Counted from the stretch's first letter, positions 51,943-61,216 are shown. The stretch is 64,000 nucleotides of DNA from Kribbella capetownensis (GCF_004331485.1 NZ_SJKD01000001.1:434001-498000); one strand, 5' to 3'. Translations and numbers: made by a program. The notes: generated from the sequence alone by a model not told the origin.

Positions 51943-52323
51943 CTCGACGATGGTGGCGTCGATGGCATCGCGGAAGGCGGGTAGCTTGCGGGTCAGCTCG
52001 TCGAACTTCTCCCGGGTGAAGTGCAGCAACTGCAGCCGCGACTTCGCCGTCACCGTTGCCGTGCGCAACGTGTTCTTCCGGACCGCGACCTCACCGGCGA
52101 TGTCACCGGGGCCGAGCTCGGCGATCTCCTCGCCCTTCACCCGGACCGCCGCCGTACCGCTCAGGATCAGGTACGCCGCGTCCGGTGGGGTCTGCTCCAG
52201 GATCAGCGACCAGCCGGCCGGCACGGAGACCTCCTCGCCGGCCCGGAAGATGTCCCTGATGTCACGTCCGGACAGATCCGCGAACAGCGGCAGGTCCCGC
52301 GGGGATGTCCTACCCAAAGCCAC
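51928..52323 (-). CDS. cyclic-nucleotide-binding domain protein
   Basis: A 131-residue stand-alone cNMP-binding (CRP/CAP-type sensor) domain: RDLPLFADLSGRDIRDIFRA, GWSLILEQTPPDAAYLILSG, and the phosphate-binding cassette LGPGDIAGEVAVRKNTLRTA. The cassette keeps GE.A but has KNT before R, so ligand choice is uncertain. No DNA-binding domain. GGAGG six bases before GTG 52323 sets the start. It is directly upstream of a class III cyclase (3 bp), suggesting that it reads out the cyclase product. Confidence 0.88.
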   Translation of the reverse strand: MALGRTSPRDLPLFADLSGRDIRDIFRAGEEVSVPAGWSLILEQTPPDAAYLILSGTAAVRVKGEEIAELGPGDIAGEVAVRKNTLRTATVTAKSRLQLLHFTREKFDELTRKLPAFRDAIDATIVERRGS

Positions 52324-52407
52324 GTCGATCCTCCGAGCCCGCCGGGCCACCCCGGCGATCAGCCGATGTTTCCAGTCGGTAACTCTAACGGCTCTCCGCG
52401 GCGAAGG

Positions 52408-53106
52408 TCACCCCAGGCTGGACGCGACCAGGAGCACAGGCGGCCGGCGGCGGTGGATGGCGAGGTGCGGGTGGCGGGCGACCTGGTCGGGGGCCGGGAT
52501 CGGCTCGTCGACCACGTCGAGGCTGAAGCCGTGCCGGCGGAGGGCGGCCAGGGTCGAGGCGATGGTGCGGTGATACTTGATCACACCGTCGACGAACCAG
52601 GAACGTTGCCGCAGGCCTTCGTCCGCGTAGTCGTCCAGCACGCAGTCGGCGGCAACCATCGGCGCCGTCATCACCGGATGCTCGACCGAGAACACGAACG
52701 AGCCACCAGGCGTCAGCCATCGCGCCACCCGTGCGACCAGGTCGGAGAAGTCCTCGACGTAGTGCAGCGCCATGCTGCTCACCACGAGATCCACACGCCC
52801 CGGCGCCAGGTCGAAAGCAGCCAGATCCGACCGCACGTAACGAACAGCAGGATGCTGAGCCGCGGCTGCGAGCATCTGTTCCGATGCGTCGACCGCAATC
52901 ACCTCGTCCGCCCCCGCCTCGGCGAGCCGGACCGCCAGACCACCCTCACCACATCCGAGATCGACAACCCGCAGTTCCCCGACCGGTGGCAGGACGGCGT
53001 CCATCGCGGGGATCTCGAGTTCGTCGTTCAGCCCGAGCCCGGTCCGCCGCAGTTCGCGATAGCCGTGCAGGAACGCCGGATCGTCGTACACCTCGGAGCC
53101 CTTCAC
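52408..53106 (-). CDS. class I SAM-dependent methyltransferase
   Basis: A 232-residue methyltransferase. Motif I is VVDLGCGEGGLAVRLAEAGA, motif II VIAVDASEQMLAAA, and motif IV LVVSSMALHYVEDFSDLVAR. It starts with GTG 53106, which overlaps the stop of the ribE-ribB fusion gene (GTGA), so it belongs to the same flavin operon. The substrate is unknown; a flavin- or lumazine-derived product is possible but unproven. Confidence 0.88.
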   Translation of the reverse strand: MKGSEVYDDPAFLHGYRELRRTGLGLNDELEIPAMDAVLPPVGELRVVDLGCGEGGLAVRLAEAGADEVIAVDASEQMLAAAAQHPAVRYVRSDLAAFDLAPGRVDLVVSSMALHYVEDFSDLVARVARWLTPGGSFVFSVEHPVMTAPMVAADCVLDDYADEGLRQRSWFVDGVIKYHRTIASTLAALRRHGFSLDVVDEPIPAPDQVARHPHLAIHRRRPPVLLVASSLG

Positions 53107-54305
53107 AGCCAGCGCTCCAGGTCATGGATGTCGATCATCGGCAGCTCCCACCGCAGCGCGAACTGCTCCAGGTCGGCCGGCCCCGCCATCACGCCGTCCG
53201 GTCGCATCACCTCGCAACAGACCCCGACCGGCGCCATCCCGGCCGCGACACACAGCGCGACCGTCGCCTCGGTGTGTCCTTGCCGTTCGGCCAGCAACCC
53301 GGGTCGCGCCGCCAGCGGGAACACGTGCCCGGGCCGCAGGAAGTCGGCCGGCAGAGCGTCCGCCGACGCCAGCCGGCGAATCGTCGCCGCCCGCTCTGCC
53401 GCGGCGACCCCGGTCCCGGACGAGGACGCCAGGTCCACCGACACATGCATCGCCGTCCCCTGCCGATCGCCCTCACCTGGCATCGGCGGGATCTCCAACC
53501 GCTCCAGTACGTCGGCCGCAGACGGAATCGTCGTGTGCCCACAGACCTGCGTGAGCAGGAATGTCATCGCCTCCGGCCGGAACCGTTCACCGGCGAACAC
53601 GACGTCGCCCTCGCTCTCCGCCGTCGGATCCCAGACGACGACACCACCACCGGCGGCGACCTGCGCGACCACCTTCTCTACGCCGACCTCGCCGCTCAAC
53701 TGTCCAGCCCACGGCAACTGCGAAACCGCCCGCAGCAACTCGGGGCCATGCCCCTCGCGCGCCATCCGGACAAGGAGGTCGCTCTCCAGGTTGACCCGAT
53801 CGCCTTCGACCAGTGTCCCGAGCTTCGTCTTCTGCAGGGTGTTCGGCACCAGGACGACCGAGAACCGGTCCTTCAGTACCTCGGCGACGATGATGCTCAC
53901 GCCGTCGATCCCGACCGACGACTTCGCCACCAGCCGGGCGAGCAACCGATCCGGCGGCCTGATCCAGAGTCGGCGGCCGGCCGGTTCGTCATCGACCCGG
54001 AGCACCTTGCCGACGCCCTCGACATGCCCCTGGATCAGGTGACCGTCGATCCGGTCGCCCACCGCGACGGGCAGTTCGACATGCACCGTCGTACCGGAGG
54101 TGATGCGATCCAGCGTCGTACGGCGCCGGGTCTCGGCGGTCACGGTCACCCGGAGTTCGCCGGGAGCGGCCGGCTCCGCGGTGAACCTGACCCCGTCGAC
54201 ACAGACCGCACCACCCGGCGCGACCGTGAGTCCGGACTTGATCCGCAGTACGTCGTCGGTGACCTCGGCGACCGTGGCGGTGTGCTCGATTCGTCCTGTG
54301 AACAT
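53103..54305 (-). CDS. ribE: riboflavin synthase (RibE) - DHBP synthase (RibB) fusion
   Basis: A 400-residue bifunctional-type flavin enzyme. Residues 1-195 are riboflavin synthase alpha with two lumazine-binding repeats (MFTGRIEH start; IDGHLIQGHVEGVGKV; VGIDGVSIIVAEVLKDRFSV). Residues about 205-400 are a DHBP synthase domain (RPGHVFPLAARPG; RQGHTEATVALCVAAGMAPV). In it the catalytic loop, usually [10 protein letters not shown], reads WDPTAESEGD: E.EGD is kept but the DDEDR part is lost, so activity is doubtful. ATG 54305 follows GGAGAG. A structured leader lies upstream. Confidence 0.9.
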   Translation of the reverse strand: MFTGRIEHTATVAEVTDDVLRIKSGLTVAPGGAVCVDGVRFTAEPAAPGELRVTVTAETRRRTTLDRITSGTTVHVELPVAVGDRIDGHLIQGHVEGVGKVLRVDDEPAGRRLWIRPPDRLLARLVAKSSVGIDGVSIIVAEVLKDRFSVVLVPNTLQKTKLGTLVEGDRVNLESDLLVRMAREGHGPELLRAVSQLPWAGQLSGEVGVEKVVAQVAAGGGVVVWDPTAESEGDVVFAGERFRPEAMTFLLTQVCGHTTIPSAADVLERLEIPPMPGEGDRQGTAMHVSVDLASSSGTGVAAAERAATIRRLASADALPADFLRPGHVFPLAARPGLLAERQGHTEATVALCVAAGMAPVGVCCEVMRPDGVMAGPADLEQFALRWELPMIDIHDLERWL

Positions 54306-54480
54306 GCTTCGCTCTCCGGCAGAAGGATCCGGCCAGGGACCCGAACGGGTCCGAGCTGAGGCGGGGTATCACCGCGTGGCCCCGGTCGTGGCCGGGTCAC
54401 TCCGCCGTCCGGCGGAGCCGACGGGCCCGGGATCGCTCCCGACCGTCACACCTGGAATCGCACCAGTCGGCAGTAAACCA
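54306..54480 (-). promoter_or_regulatory. structured leader of the ribE-ribB gene, FMN-riboswitch-like but divergent
   Basis: On the minus strand the 175-base leader folds into a series of hairpins: GG-T-loop type CTGGTGCGATTCCAG, CGGGAGCGATCCCG (54441-54428), CTCCGCC/GGCGGAG (54417-54400), CCCGG/CCGGG (54396-54381), GCGGTGATACCCCGC, and GGACCC/GGGTCC (54352-54337). Segments GGTGNNATTCC and GCGGTGA recall the two halves of the FMN riboswitch, but the conserved GCCGACGGT and AGTCCGGATG cores are absent. Its position suggests flavin control. Confidence 0.5.
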
Positions 54481-54575
54481 CACGCCAGCCGTTGACCGTC
54501 GTGACAGCCGAGGCTACCGTGACCGGAAATCGATTTCTCAGCCAGAGCTCTGCCCTCCCGCCCTAGGAGACACGC

Positions 54576-56102
54576 ATGCGGAAACGATGGTTGCTCCTCG
54601 TCCCTGCCCTGATCGGAGCGGCCCTGGTGCCCGCCGACCAGTCCCCATCGGCTCAGGCCGCACCCGTACCGTCGCCCGCCGAGCGGGTCGCGAAACTGAC
54701 CGGGCCGGAGTCGATCAACGACACCGAGGCCCGGTTCGGGCTGAAGGCGACCGACCTCGGCATCCTGTGGGACAACGGATCCGGGGAGATCCTGACCGCG
54801 TTCGGTGACAGTTACGGCAGCGGCTGGACCGGGCCGGGCGGCGGGACCGGCGACCAGGCCACCATCGACTGGCGCTGCAACCTGCTGCTCCGCAGCAAGG
54901 ACCGCAACCTGGCCGACGGGATGACGCTGGACTCTGCGGCCGAGGACCGGCCCGGTCACGCCAAGCAGTTCCTGGACTGCAAGAAGGTCGACCGCGACGA
55001 GCACACGGTCATCCCGACCGCGGGCATCTCGGTCGGCAAGCGCCAGTACGTGCAGTACATGTCGGTCAACTACTGGGGTCCGGCCGGCAGTTGGTTCACC
55101 AACTCCTCGGGTTTCGCCTACTCCGACGACAATGGCGAGACCTGGACCAAGGACCCGGACGCGCGCTGGCAGAACACCACGGCCTGGGACGACAACTTCC
55201 AGATGGTCGCGCTCACCCGCGACAACGGCTACGTCTACATGATCGGTACGCCGAACGGCCGCTTCGGCAACGCCCACGTCGCACGGGTCCCGGAGAAGCT
55301 GGTGCTGGAGAAGAAGGCCTGGCGCTACTGGGACGGCCGGACCTGGTCACCGCAGGAGTCGGCCGCGGCGCCGATAGCGGTCGGTCCGATCAGCGAGGTC
55401 TCGGTGCAGTACAACGCGTACCTGGGCAAGTGGCTGATGATGTACCTCGACGAGTCGCGGGCCTCCGTCGTACTGCGCTCGGCGAAGTCCTTGACCGGGC
55501 CGTGGAGCGGTGAGCAGGTCGTTGTCAAGGGCACCGACTACCCCGGCCTGTACGGAACCTTCATGCACCCGTGGTCGTCCGGCCCGGACCTCTACTTCAC
55601 GATGTCGCAGTGGGACCCGTACAACGTGTTCCTGATGCACACCAAGCTGACTGACGACGGCCAGGTCACCAACCTGGTCACCGATCCCGGCTTCGAGGCC
55701 CAGACCGGCAGTACGCCGACCGCACCCTGGCAACTGAGTGGACGCGGCGGCATCGACCGCACCAACCTCGGCCACAGCGGCGCCAACAACGCCTACGTCC
55801 GCGACTCGATCGGCACGCACCAGCTCCAGCAGACCGTTGCCGTGCGCCCCAATCACAGGTACCGCCTGTCCGCGTGGATGCGGACCGCGGAGAACAACTC
55901 CGAGACAATGCTCGGCGTACGCACGCTCCGCGGCAAGACCATCGCGCAGGAGACCGGCGGCGCGCATCCCGCGTACACGAAGGTCAGTGTGGACTTCGAC
56001 TCCGGGCGTGAGTCGCTCGTCCAGCTGTACGGCGGCTTCTTCGGCCACGGTCAGGACGTGTGGCTGCAACTGGATGACGTCGTGGTCGAGGAGATCCGGT
56101 GA
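54576..56102 (+). CDS. exported DUF4185 protein with carbohydrate-binding module
   Basis: A 508-residue secreted protein. Signal peptide residues 1-28 (LLLVPALIGAALVPADQSPS). A DUF4185 five-bladed-propeller-like domain follows to about residue 365 (DLGILWDNGSGEILTAFGDS; SSGFAYSDDNGETWTKDPD; MQYNAYL-type blades). A CBM4/9-like jelly roll ends the protein (LVTDPGFEAQTGSTPTAPWQ; YRLSAWMRTAENN). It probably acts on polysaccharide, exact activity unknown. It is coupled to the sialidase-like gene (GTGA overlap). Confidence 0.85.
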   Translation: MRKRWLLLVPALIGAALVPADQSPSAQAAPVPSPAERVAKLTGPESINDTEARFGLKATDLGILWDNGSGEILTAFGDSYGSGWTGPGGGTGDQATIDWRCNLLLRSKDRNLADGMTLDSAAEDRPGHAKQFLDCKKVDRDEHTVIPTAGISVGKRQYVQYMSVNYWGPAGSWFTNSSGFAYSDDNGETWTKDPDARWQNTTAWDDNFQMVALTRDNGYVYMIGTPNGRFGNAHVARVPEKLVLEKKAWRYWDGRTWSPQESAAAPIAVGPISEVSVQYNAYLGKWLMMYLDESRASVVLRSAKSLTGPWSGEQVVVKGTDYPGLYGTFMHPWSSGPDLYFTMSQWDPYNVFLMHTKLTDDGQVTNLVTDPGFEAQTGSTPTAPWQLSGRGGIDRTNLGHSGANNAYVRDSIGTHQLQQTVAVRPNHRYRLSAWMRTAENNSETMLGVRTLRGKTIAQETGGAHPAYTKVSVDFDSGRESLVQLYGGFFGHGQDVWLQLDDVVVEEIR

Positions 56103-57241
56103 GGCGGCTGGTCCTCGTCCTCGCGATCATCGCCGGCTGCCTGGTCTCGACGGGCACCGCGGAGGCTGCGACGGGGCAACTGCTGCGCGACGACACCGGG
56201 CTGTATCCGCGGGCGATCCGGCTCGAGCACAGCGGTGCGGCGAACGGCCGGATCATGGCCAGTGTCGTGACGTTCCAGGGCAACGCGGACGGTGTCGGCG
56301 CGATCTACGAGAGCACGAACAACGGCGCCAACTTCACCCAGGTCGGCACCGTCGAGGACTCGGGCGCCGCGGACGGCAAGGGCTTGTGCTGCGCCACCCT
56401 GTTCGAGCTGCCGACGGCGATCGGCGCGATGCCGGCCGGGACGTTGCTGTGGGCCGCTTCGATGGGCGCCGACGCGCGACCGATGTCGCTGCGGATCCTG
56501 AAGAGCACCGACGTCGGCCGCACCTGGTCGTATCTGTCCAGCTGCGCCACCGCACGCAATGACCGCGGACTGTGGGAGCCCGAGTTCTCCGTCGCGGCCG
56601 ACGGACGGCTGGTCTGTCACTACTCGGACGAGACCGATCCCGCGCACAGCCAGAAGCTGATGGAGGTCCGCAGTACCGACGGCGTCACCTGGACCGACCC
56701 GAGGCCGACGGTGTCCAGCCCGACGTTCGGTCATCGTCCTGGCATGCCCGTCGTACGACGGTTGCCAAGCGGGACGTTCGTGATGTCGTACGAGATCTGC
56801 GGTCAGGGCGGGCAGTACGACTGTGCGGCCTACATCAGGCAGTCGCGCGACGGCTGGAACTGGGGTTCGCCGGCCAAGCTGGGGATCCGTGTCCAGACCG
56901 TGGACGGGAAGTACTTCACCCATGCACCGACGCTCGCGATGGCGCCGAACGGCAAGCTGCTGCTGATCGGCCAGATCCTGCAGAACCCCGACGGATCCGT
57001 TGCCGCCGACAACGGCCGGACCCTCTTCACCAACATCACCGGGACCTGGCACGCACAGCCCGCACCCGTTGCCGTCAACAACCCCTACAACAACTACTGC
57101 CCCAACTACAGCTCACCCTTGGTCCCCTCCGCCGACGGCAACACAGTCCTGGAGCTCGCCACCGACTACGACGGCACAGTCTGCAAGACGTACTACGCCA
57201 CCGGCCCCGCCGTACCGGACGGCGCCCGTCTGGCGGGTTGA
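56099..57241 (+). CDS. exported sialidase-fold (BNR/Asp-box) glycosidase-like protein
   Basis: A 380-residue secreted protein. Signal peptide residues 1-24 (VLVLAIIAGCLVSTGTAEA). The six-bladed sialidase propeller is indicated by Asp-box-like repeats (STNNGANFT, STDVGRTWSY, STDGVTWTD, SRDGWNWGS) and LWEPEFSVAADGRLVCHYSD. Members are exo-sialidases or related glycan hydrolases; the catalytic set is not fully traceable. GTG 56099 overlaps the DUF4185 gene stop, so both are co-expressed. Confidence 0.85.
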   Translation: MRRLVLVLAIIAGCLVSTGTAEAATGQLLRDDTGLYPRAIRLEHSGAANGRIMASVVTFQGNADGVGAIYESTNNGANFTQVGTVEDSGAADGKGLCCATLFELPTAIGAMPAGTLLWAASMGADARPMSLRILKSTDVGRTWSYLSSCATARNDRGLWEPEFSVAADGRLVCHYSDETDPAHSQKLMEVRSTDGVTWTDPRPTVSSPTFGHRPGMPVVRRLPSGTFVMSYEICGQGGQYDCAAYIRQSRDGWNWGSPAKLGIRVQTVDGKYFTHAPTLAMAPNGKLLLIGQILQNPDGSVAADNGRTLFTNITGTWHAQPAPVAVNNPYNNYCPNYSSPLVPSADGNTVLELATDYDGTVCKTYYATGPAVPDGARLAG

Positions 57242-57258
57242 CCCACCGGCCGGTGGGT
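57241..57258. terminator. palindromic bidirectional terminator
   Basis: ACCCACCGGCCGGTGGGT is a perfect 18-bp palindrome starting on the last base of the sialidase stop codon and 50 bp from the end of the convergent ThrE gene. Confidence 0.7.
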
Positions 57259-57308
57259 TCACCCAACGGAGTCCGGCTGGCCAACCCACCATCTCATGGG
57301 CGGACCCA

Positions 57309-58703
57309 TCAGCGGGGGGCGGCGGGTGGGCGGCCGGGTGCCTCTGCGGATCGGCGGCGGCCGGTACGGCGGGATCGGGTTCGGCGCGGGCCGGTGCGGC
57401 GGCCGATGGGACGGCGGGGTCCGACCAGGCGAGGTCCGGCGAGGCGATCCTCGAGTCGCCGGGCCTCGCGGCGGATCGGCTGGGCGACGTACTCGCCGAG
57501 GATGACGCCCGAGGCGATCGCGACGCCGATGGCGACTGCGGTGGCGAGGCTGACGATGCCCATCAGGTTGCCGACACTCATGAGCTCGTACAGGCCTTTG
57601 TAAATGGTCAGTCCGGGCAGCAACGGGATCGTCCCGGACACGACCACGACGAGTGGCGGTACGCCGAACCGACGCCCCAGCGAGTAGCTACCGATCCCGA
57701 CCATGAACGCAGCCGCGGCGGTCGACCAGGCCGGCCCGAAGTCCGCGCGGGTCATCAACGTGAACACCAGCGACCCGGCAGCGCCGATCACCGCGACCGG
57801 CAGCAACGCCCGCAGCGGCGCGTACGACGCGTAGGCGAACGCGACCGCCATCAGCGCACCGGAGCCGACCATGATCGGCAGGTTCGCCAGCTGGATCGTC
57901 TGAGCCTCGAGGCCTACGTTCAGACCGAACCTGACACCCAGCGCCAGCCCCAGACTGACCCCAGCGATGATCCCGCCGGTCAGCAGCATCGCCTCCAGCA
58001 GCCGAGCCGCCGCGGTCACGTAGTACCCGGTGATCGCGTCCTGGACAGCACCGGTGAGCGCGATCCCGGCCAGCAGCATGATGATGCCTGCGGCAACGAC
58101 CAGTGATGGTTTCACCGGCGAGTGGACGGCGTACAGGACCAGCGCGACCGCGCTCGCAACGAACGCGCCGGCGACCTGTTGGTAGAACGCGGGCAGCCGC
58201 TGCCGGCTGAACCACCGGTTGTTCAGGTCGATCACGACCGCGGTGACGACCGCCACCAGCGTGATCAGCCAGCCGCCGCCGAGCAGCAGCGTCGCGCCGC
58301 CGGCCATCACACCCCAGGCGAGTACGGCGGTCCAGCGCGGGTACGGCGGACCCGCCGACGTCAGCCGCGCCAGTTCGCGACTCGCCTCGTCCCGAGTGAG
58401 ATCGCCGCCGGCGAACCGCCGTACCAGCCCATCGACCTCGGTCAGGCGGGAGAAGTCCTGCGAGCGGTAGCGGACCAGCCGGATGTGCGTCTCCGGCGCG
58501 ACGTCCGGCGCCGCCTGGTACGAGATCGCCATCGAGGTGAACGTGATGTCGACCTCGCAGCCGCGCAGACCACCGGCTGCGGTCACCCCCAGGATCGTCG
58601 CGGTCGCGTCCGCCGTACCGGCGCCGCTGGACAGCAGCACCTCACCAACCCGCAACGCCAGGTCGAGGGTCCGGTAGACCTCCCGCTGCTCGTCCCGCTC
58701 CAT
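57309..58703 (-). CDS. ThrE-family threonine/serine exporter-like protein
   Basis: A 464-residue membrane protein fusing both halves of the ThrE system: N-terminal DUF1212-type domain (LSSGAGTADATATILGVTAA; CEVDITFTSMAISY) and ten or so membrane helices in two sets, as in Corynebacterium ThrE. It exports small amino acids by proton exchange. The C-terminal 50 residues are an extreme Arg/Pro-rich tail. ATG 58703 overlaps the SorC regulator stop (TGATG); GTG 58706 is also possible. Confidence 0.88.
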   Translation of the reverse strand: MERDEQREVYRTLDLALRVGEVLLSSGAGTADATATILGVTAAGGLRGCEVDITFTSMAISYQAAPDVAPETHIRLVRYRSQDFSRLTEVDGLVRRFAGGDLTRDEASRELARLTSAGPPYPRWTAVLAWGVMAGGATLLLGGGWLITLVAVVTAVVIDLNNRWFSRQRLPAFYQQVAGAFVASAVALVLYAVHSPVKPSLVVAAGIIMLLAGIALTGAVQDAITGYYVTAAARLLEAMLLTGGIIAGVSLGLALGVRFGLNVGLEAQTIQLANLPIMVGSGALMAVAFAYASYAPLRALLPVAVIGAAGSLVFTLMTRADFGPAWSTAAAAFMVGIGSYSLGRRFGVPPLVVVVSGTIPLLPGLTIYKGLYELMSVGNLMGIVSLATAVAIGVAIASGVILGEYVAQPIRREARRLEDRLAGPRLVGPRRPIGRRTGPRRTRSRRTGRRRSAEAPGRPPAAPR

Positions 58704-59680
58704 CACTCGCCGAGAAGGCGGTGAGCCATCGCCAGGTCGGTGATCAGGATGTTGACCCAGCCGCCGAGGAGGGCGGCGCGGATCGCGGAGAACTTGCGGT
58801 CTCCGCCCGCGACGCCGATCCGGCGCGGTACCGCCAGCAACTCCTTGGCGGTCACCCCGATGACCCGCTGGTCGAACGTCGAGCGCACGTGCCTTCCCTC
58901 TTCGTCGAAGAACCGGAAACAGACGTCACCGACGGCACCGAGCCGGCGCAGCTCGTCCTGGTCGGCTTCGGCGACCGCGTTCCCACTGCGCTGCAGCAGC
59001 GGCGAGGGCTCGAGACTGCCGATCCCGACCAGTGCGTCGGTGAGCTGTCCCCAGGTGCCCAGAACGTCCCGAACGGACACGTCGTTCATCATCGCCCGCC
59101 GGACCGCGGGCGTCCCGACCAGTCCGGGCGCGGGCAGGTAGACCGGCATCCCACCGGTCAGCTCGGCGAACCGCGCGGTCAGCCGAGTCGCCTGCATCTG
59201 CACCGCCGCGTCACCCAGGCCGCCGACGATCTGGACCACCCGGTCGACCACCGGCACGCTCTTGCGCGGCATCCGGTCGACCGCGCTGATCAGCGTCTCG
59301 CTCCAGGACGAGATACCGATCACGTGCGCACCGGTCAGCGTCATGTCCAGGTACGCCGCCGCACCCGAACCCAGCGCCGGCAGTACATCGTCCCCGGCGC
59401 CGGCGGTATCGACGACCACCGCGTCCCGGAGCCCGTAGCGGCCCTGCAACTCGTCCTCGAGGTCGCTGTGCACCCCGCTCGGCATGGTCACCACGGTGTG
59501 CACGATGCCGACCTCGACGGCCTGCTTGAGCATCCGTGACACCCGCGCCTGGGAGAGATTCAGCTCGGCCGCGATCTTCGGCTGCCGGATGCCCTTCTCG
59601 TGGTACATCCGGGCCACCTTCGCCAGCAGCCGCAACTCGTCCAGCCCGGGCTGGCGCACCGCGCGGTTGCCGTTGGCCAC
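58703..59680 (-). CDS. SorC/DeoR-type sugar-binding transcriptional regulator
   Basis: A 325-residue regulator. The HTH is residues about 18-55 (MYHEKGIRQPKIAAELNLSQ; ARVSRMLKQA). The SorC sugar-phosphate-binding domain follows (LGSGAAAYLDMTLTGAHVIG; VGDVCFRFFDEEGRHV; AVPRRIGVAGGDRKFSAIRA). GTG 59680 has AAGGGGG upstream. It is 31 bp downstream of the GH140-like gene and coupled to ThrE. It probably responds to a phosphorylated sugar made from the glycosidase product. Confidence 0.9.
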   Translation of the reverse strand: MANGNRAVRQPGLDELRLLAKVARMYHEKGIRQPKIAAELNLSQARVSRMLKQAVEVGIVHTVVTMPSGVHSDLEDELQGRYGLRDAVVVDTAGAGDDVLPALGSGAAAYLDMTLTGAHVIGISSWSETLISAVDRMPRKSVPVVDRVVQIVGGLGDAAVQMQATRLTARFAELTGGMPVYLPAPGLVGTPAVRRAMMNDVSVRDVLGTWGQLTDALVGIGSLEPSPLLQRSGNAVAEADQDELRRLGAVGDVCFRFFDEEGRHVRSTFDQRVIGVTAKELLAVPRRIGVAGGDRKFSAIRAALLGGWVNILITDLAMAHRLLGE

Positions 59681-59711
59681 GTCGACCCCCTTGAGACACG
59701 ATCAGATTGGA

Positions 59712-61214
59712 CTATAGGTCAGCCAGGCAGATGTACACGCGTGGTGCACCGCCCGGGTCGGGGATCGGATCGCGCGGTGTGTCCCGCTTCCCGGTCGCAA
59801 CCACCGTGCCGTCACGCGGATCCACGATCCGGTACGGCAGCGGCACCGAGTCGTCGAACACCGGGACCGGCCCGCCGTTCTCCCGGTAGATCAGCAGCAG
59901 CCGGCCGGGGACCGCGAGTGCTCGACCGGAGATCGTCCGGGTCCAGTCCGGCGCCATGTCGGTGGTCGGGAGTCCGGCCAGGATCTTGGCGACCAGACCG
60001 ACGTACCGGGAGCCCTCGAAGTCGACCGCTTCCCGCCAGCCCGCGCCCGGTGCGACGAAGTAGCTCGCGTGTCCGGGTTCGTCCGCGTGCAGCCGCCACT
60101 GCCACAGACTGCCGGCGCCGTAGACGACGCCCATCGTCCCGCCCGCGCAGAGGTTGCTCCACGCCTCGTGTCCCTGCCACCAACCGGTCGCCTTGCCGAT
60201 CCACCCGGAGTTCTCGTACGTCGGTTCGCCGTTCGCCACCGCCTTGACCGGAAGATTCCGCCACATGTCCGCGACGCGCTCGGCGACATGTTCACCCTCG
60301 TGTCCGGTCTGGCACCACTGGAAGTCCAGCCAGTCCGCGTCCTGACAGGCCTCCGCGCGGATGTGCGGCCGGTAGTGGATGCCGGTCGGCTGGCCGTAGC
60401 AGTCCGAGGCGTGCACCTCGGCTCCACCGGCCGCGATCTGTGGCTCCGTGCCCGATCCGTCCGCGCCGACCAGGTAGATCGCCGGGCGAGCGCCGTACCG
60501 GGCGACGAGGTAGCGGCAGTAGCGCGCGTACTCCGCCGGTGGCACGACCGGACCAGCGACGTCCAGGCCCTTCCAGCCGAAGCCGTGGAAGACCGGCTGG
60601 AGGACCGGGACCAGGTGGTACTCGACCAGGATCCCGAGCAGTTCGTCGAGATACCGGAAGTAGTCGAGCTCGATCTCGTTCAGATGCCCGTCGCTCAGGT
60701 CGCGGAAGCCGACACCGAATCCTTCGTCCTGGGTGCGGTCGGCCGGACCGACGGCTCGCATGTCCGGTTGGACAGTCATCAGGAGGACCGCGTTGAAACC
60801 CTTGGCCTGGCGGTCGGCGGCGTAGTCCCGGACCTGCTCGGGCGTCGCTCGCCACGGCAGTGCCCACGCCGTGTCGGCGGCCAGGATGGCCGGCGTGCCG
60901 TCCGCGTGCACGAGGCTGCGGCCGCCGGGCGACATCCGCCAGAACCCGTGCTTGTAGAAGGCGTTGGCCTCGTCGACCTCACCGGCCGCGATCTCGAGCT
61001 CACCGGACTCCGAGTCGCAGGTCCAGCGCCACCTGCCGGGTTCGGGCGCGGCGAAGCGCACCCGCCAGGTGTCACCGCCGTCCCAGAACGCAGGCCGCCG
61101 GAGCCGGAGGCCGCTCTCGTGCTCGAAGTCGGCCCACACCTCCGCGGCGTACGGATCGGGGTGGCTCCCGGTCAGACGGAGTTCGGCTTCGCGCCAGACG
61201 ACTGAGATGGACAT
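59712..61214 (-). CDS. GH140/apiosidase-like glycoside hydrolase (DUF5060-DUF4038)
   Basis: A 500-residue glycosidase without signal peptide. Order: DUF5060 beta-sandwich about 1-75 (YAAEVWADFEHESGLRLRRP), then a DUF4038/apiosidase-like TIM barrel about 85-400 (LAADTAWALPWRATPEQVRD; NAVLLMTVQPDM; PAIYLVGADGSGTEPQIAAG; KAVANGEPTYENSGW), then a C-terminal sandwich. Family precedents (GH140) remove apiose from plant pectin RG-II. Lack of an export signal means it acts on imported oligosaccharides. GGGAG precedes ATG 61214, inside a 14-bp palindrome. Confidence 0.85.
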   Translation of the reverse strand: MSISVVWREAELRLTGSHPDPYAAEVWADFEHESGLRLRRPAFWDGGDTWRVRFAAPEPGRWRWTCDSESGELEIAAGEVDEANAFYKHGFWRMSPGGRSLVHADGTPAILAADTAWALPWRATPEQVRDYAADRQAKGFNAVLLMTVQPDMRAVGPADRTQDEGFGVGFRDLSDGHLNEIELDYFRYLDELLGILVEYHLVPVLQPVFHGFGWKGLDVAGPVVPPAEYARYCRYLVARYGARPAIYLVGADGSGTEPQIAAGGAEVHASDCYGQPTGIHYRPHIRAEACQDADWLDFQWCQTGHEGEHVAERVADMWRNLPVKAVANGEPTYENSGWIGKATGWWQGHEAWSNLCAGGTMGVVYGAGSLWQWRLHADEPGHASYFVAPGAGWREAVDFEGSRYVGLVAKILAGLPTTDMAPDWTRTISGRALAVPGRLLLIYRENGGPVPVFDDSVPLPYRIVDPRDGTVVATGKRDTPRDPIPDPGGAPRVYICLADL

Positions 61215-61216
61215 GA

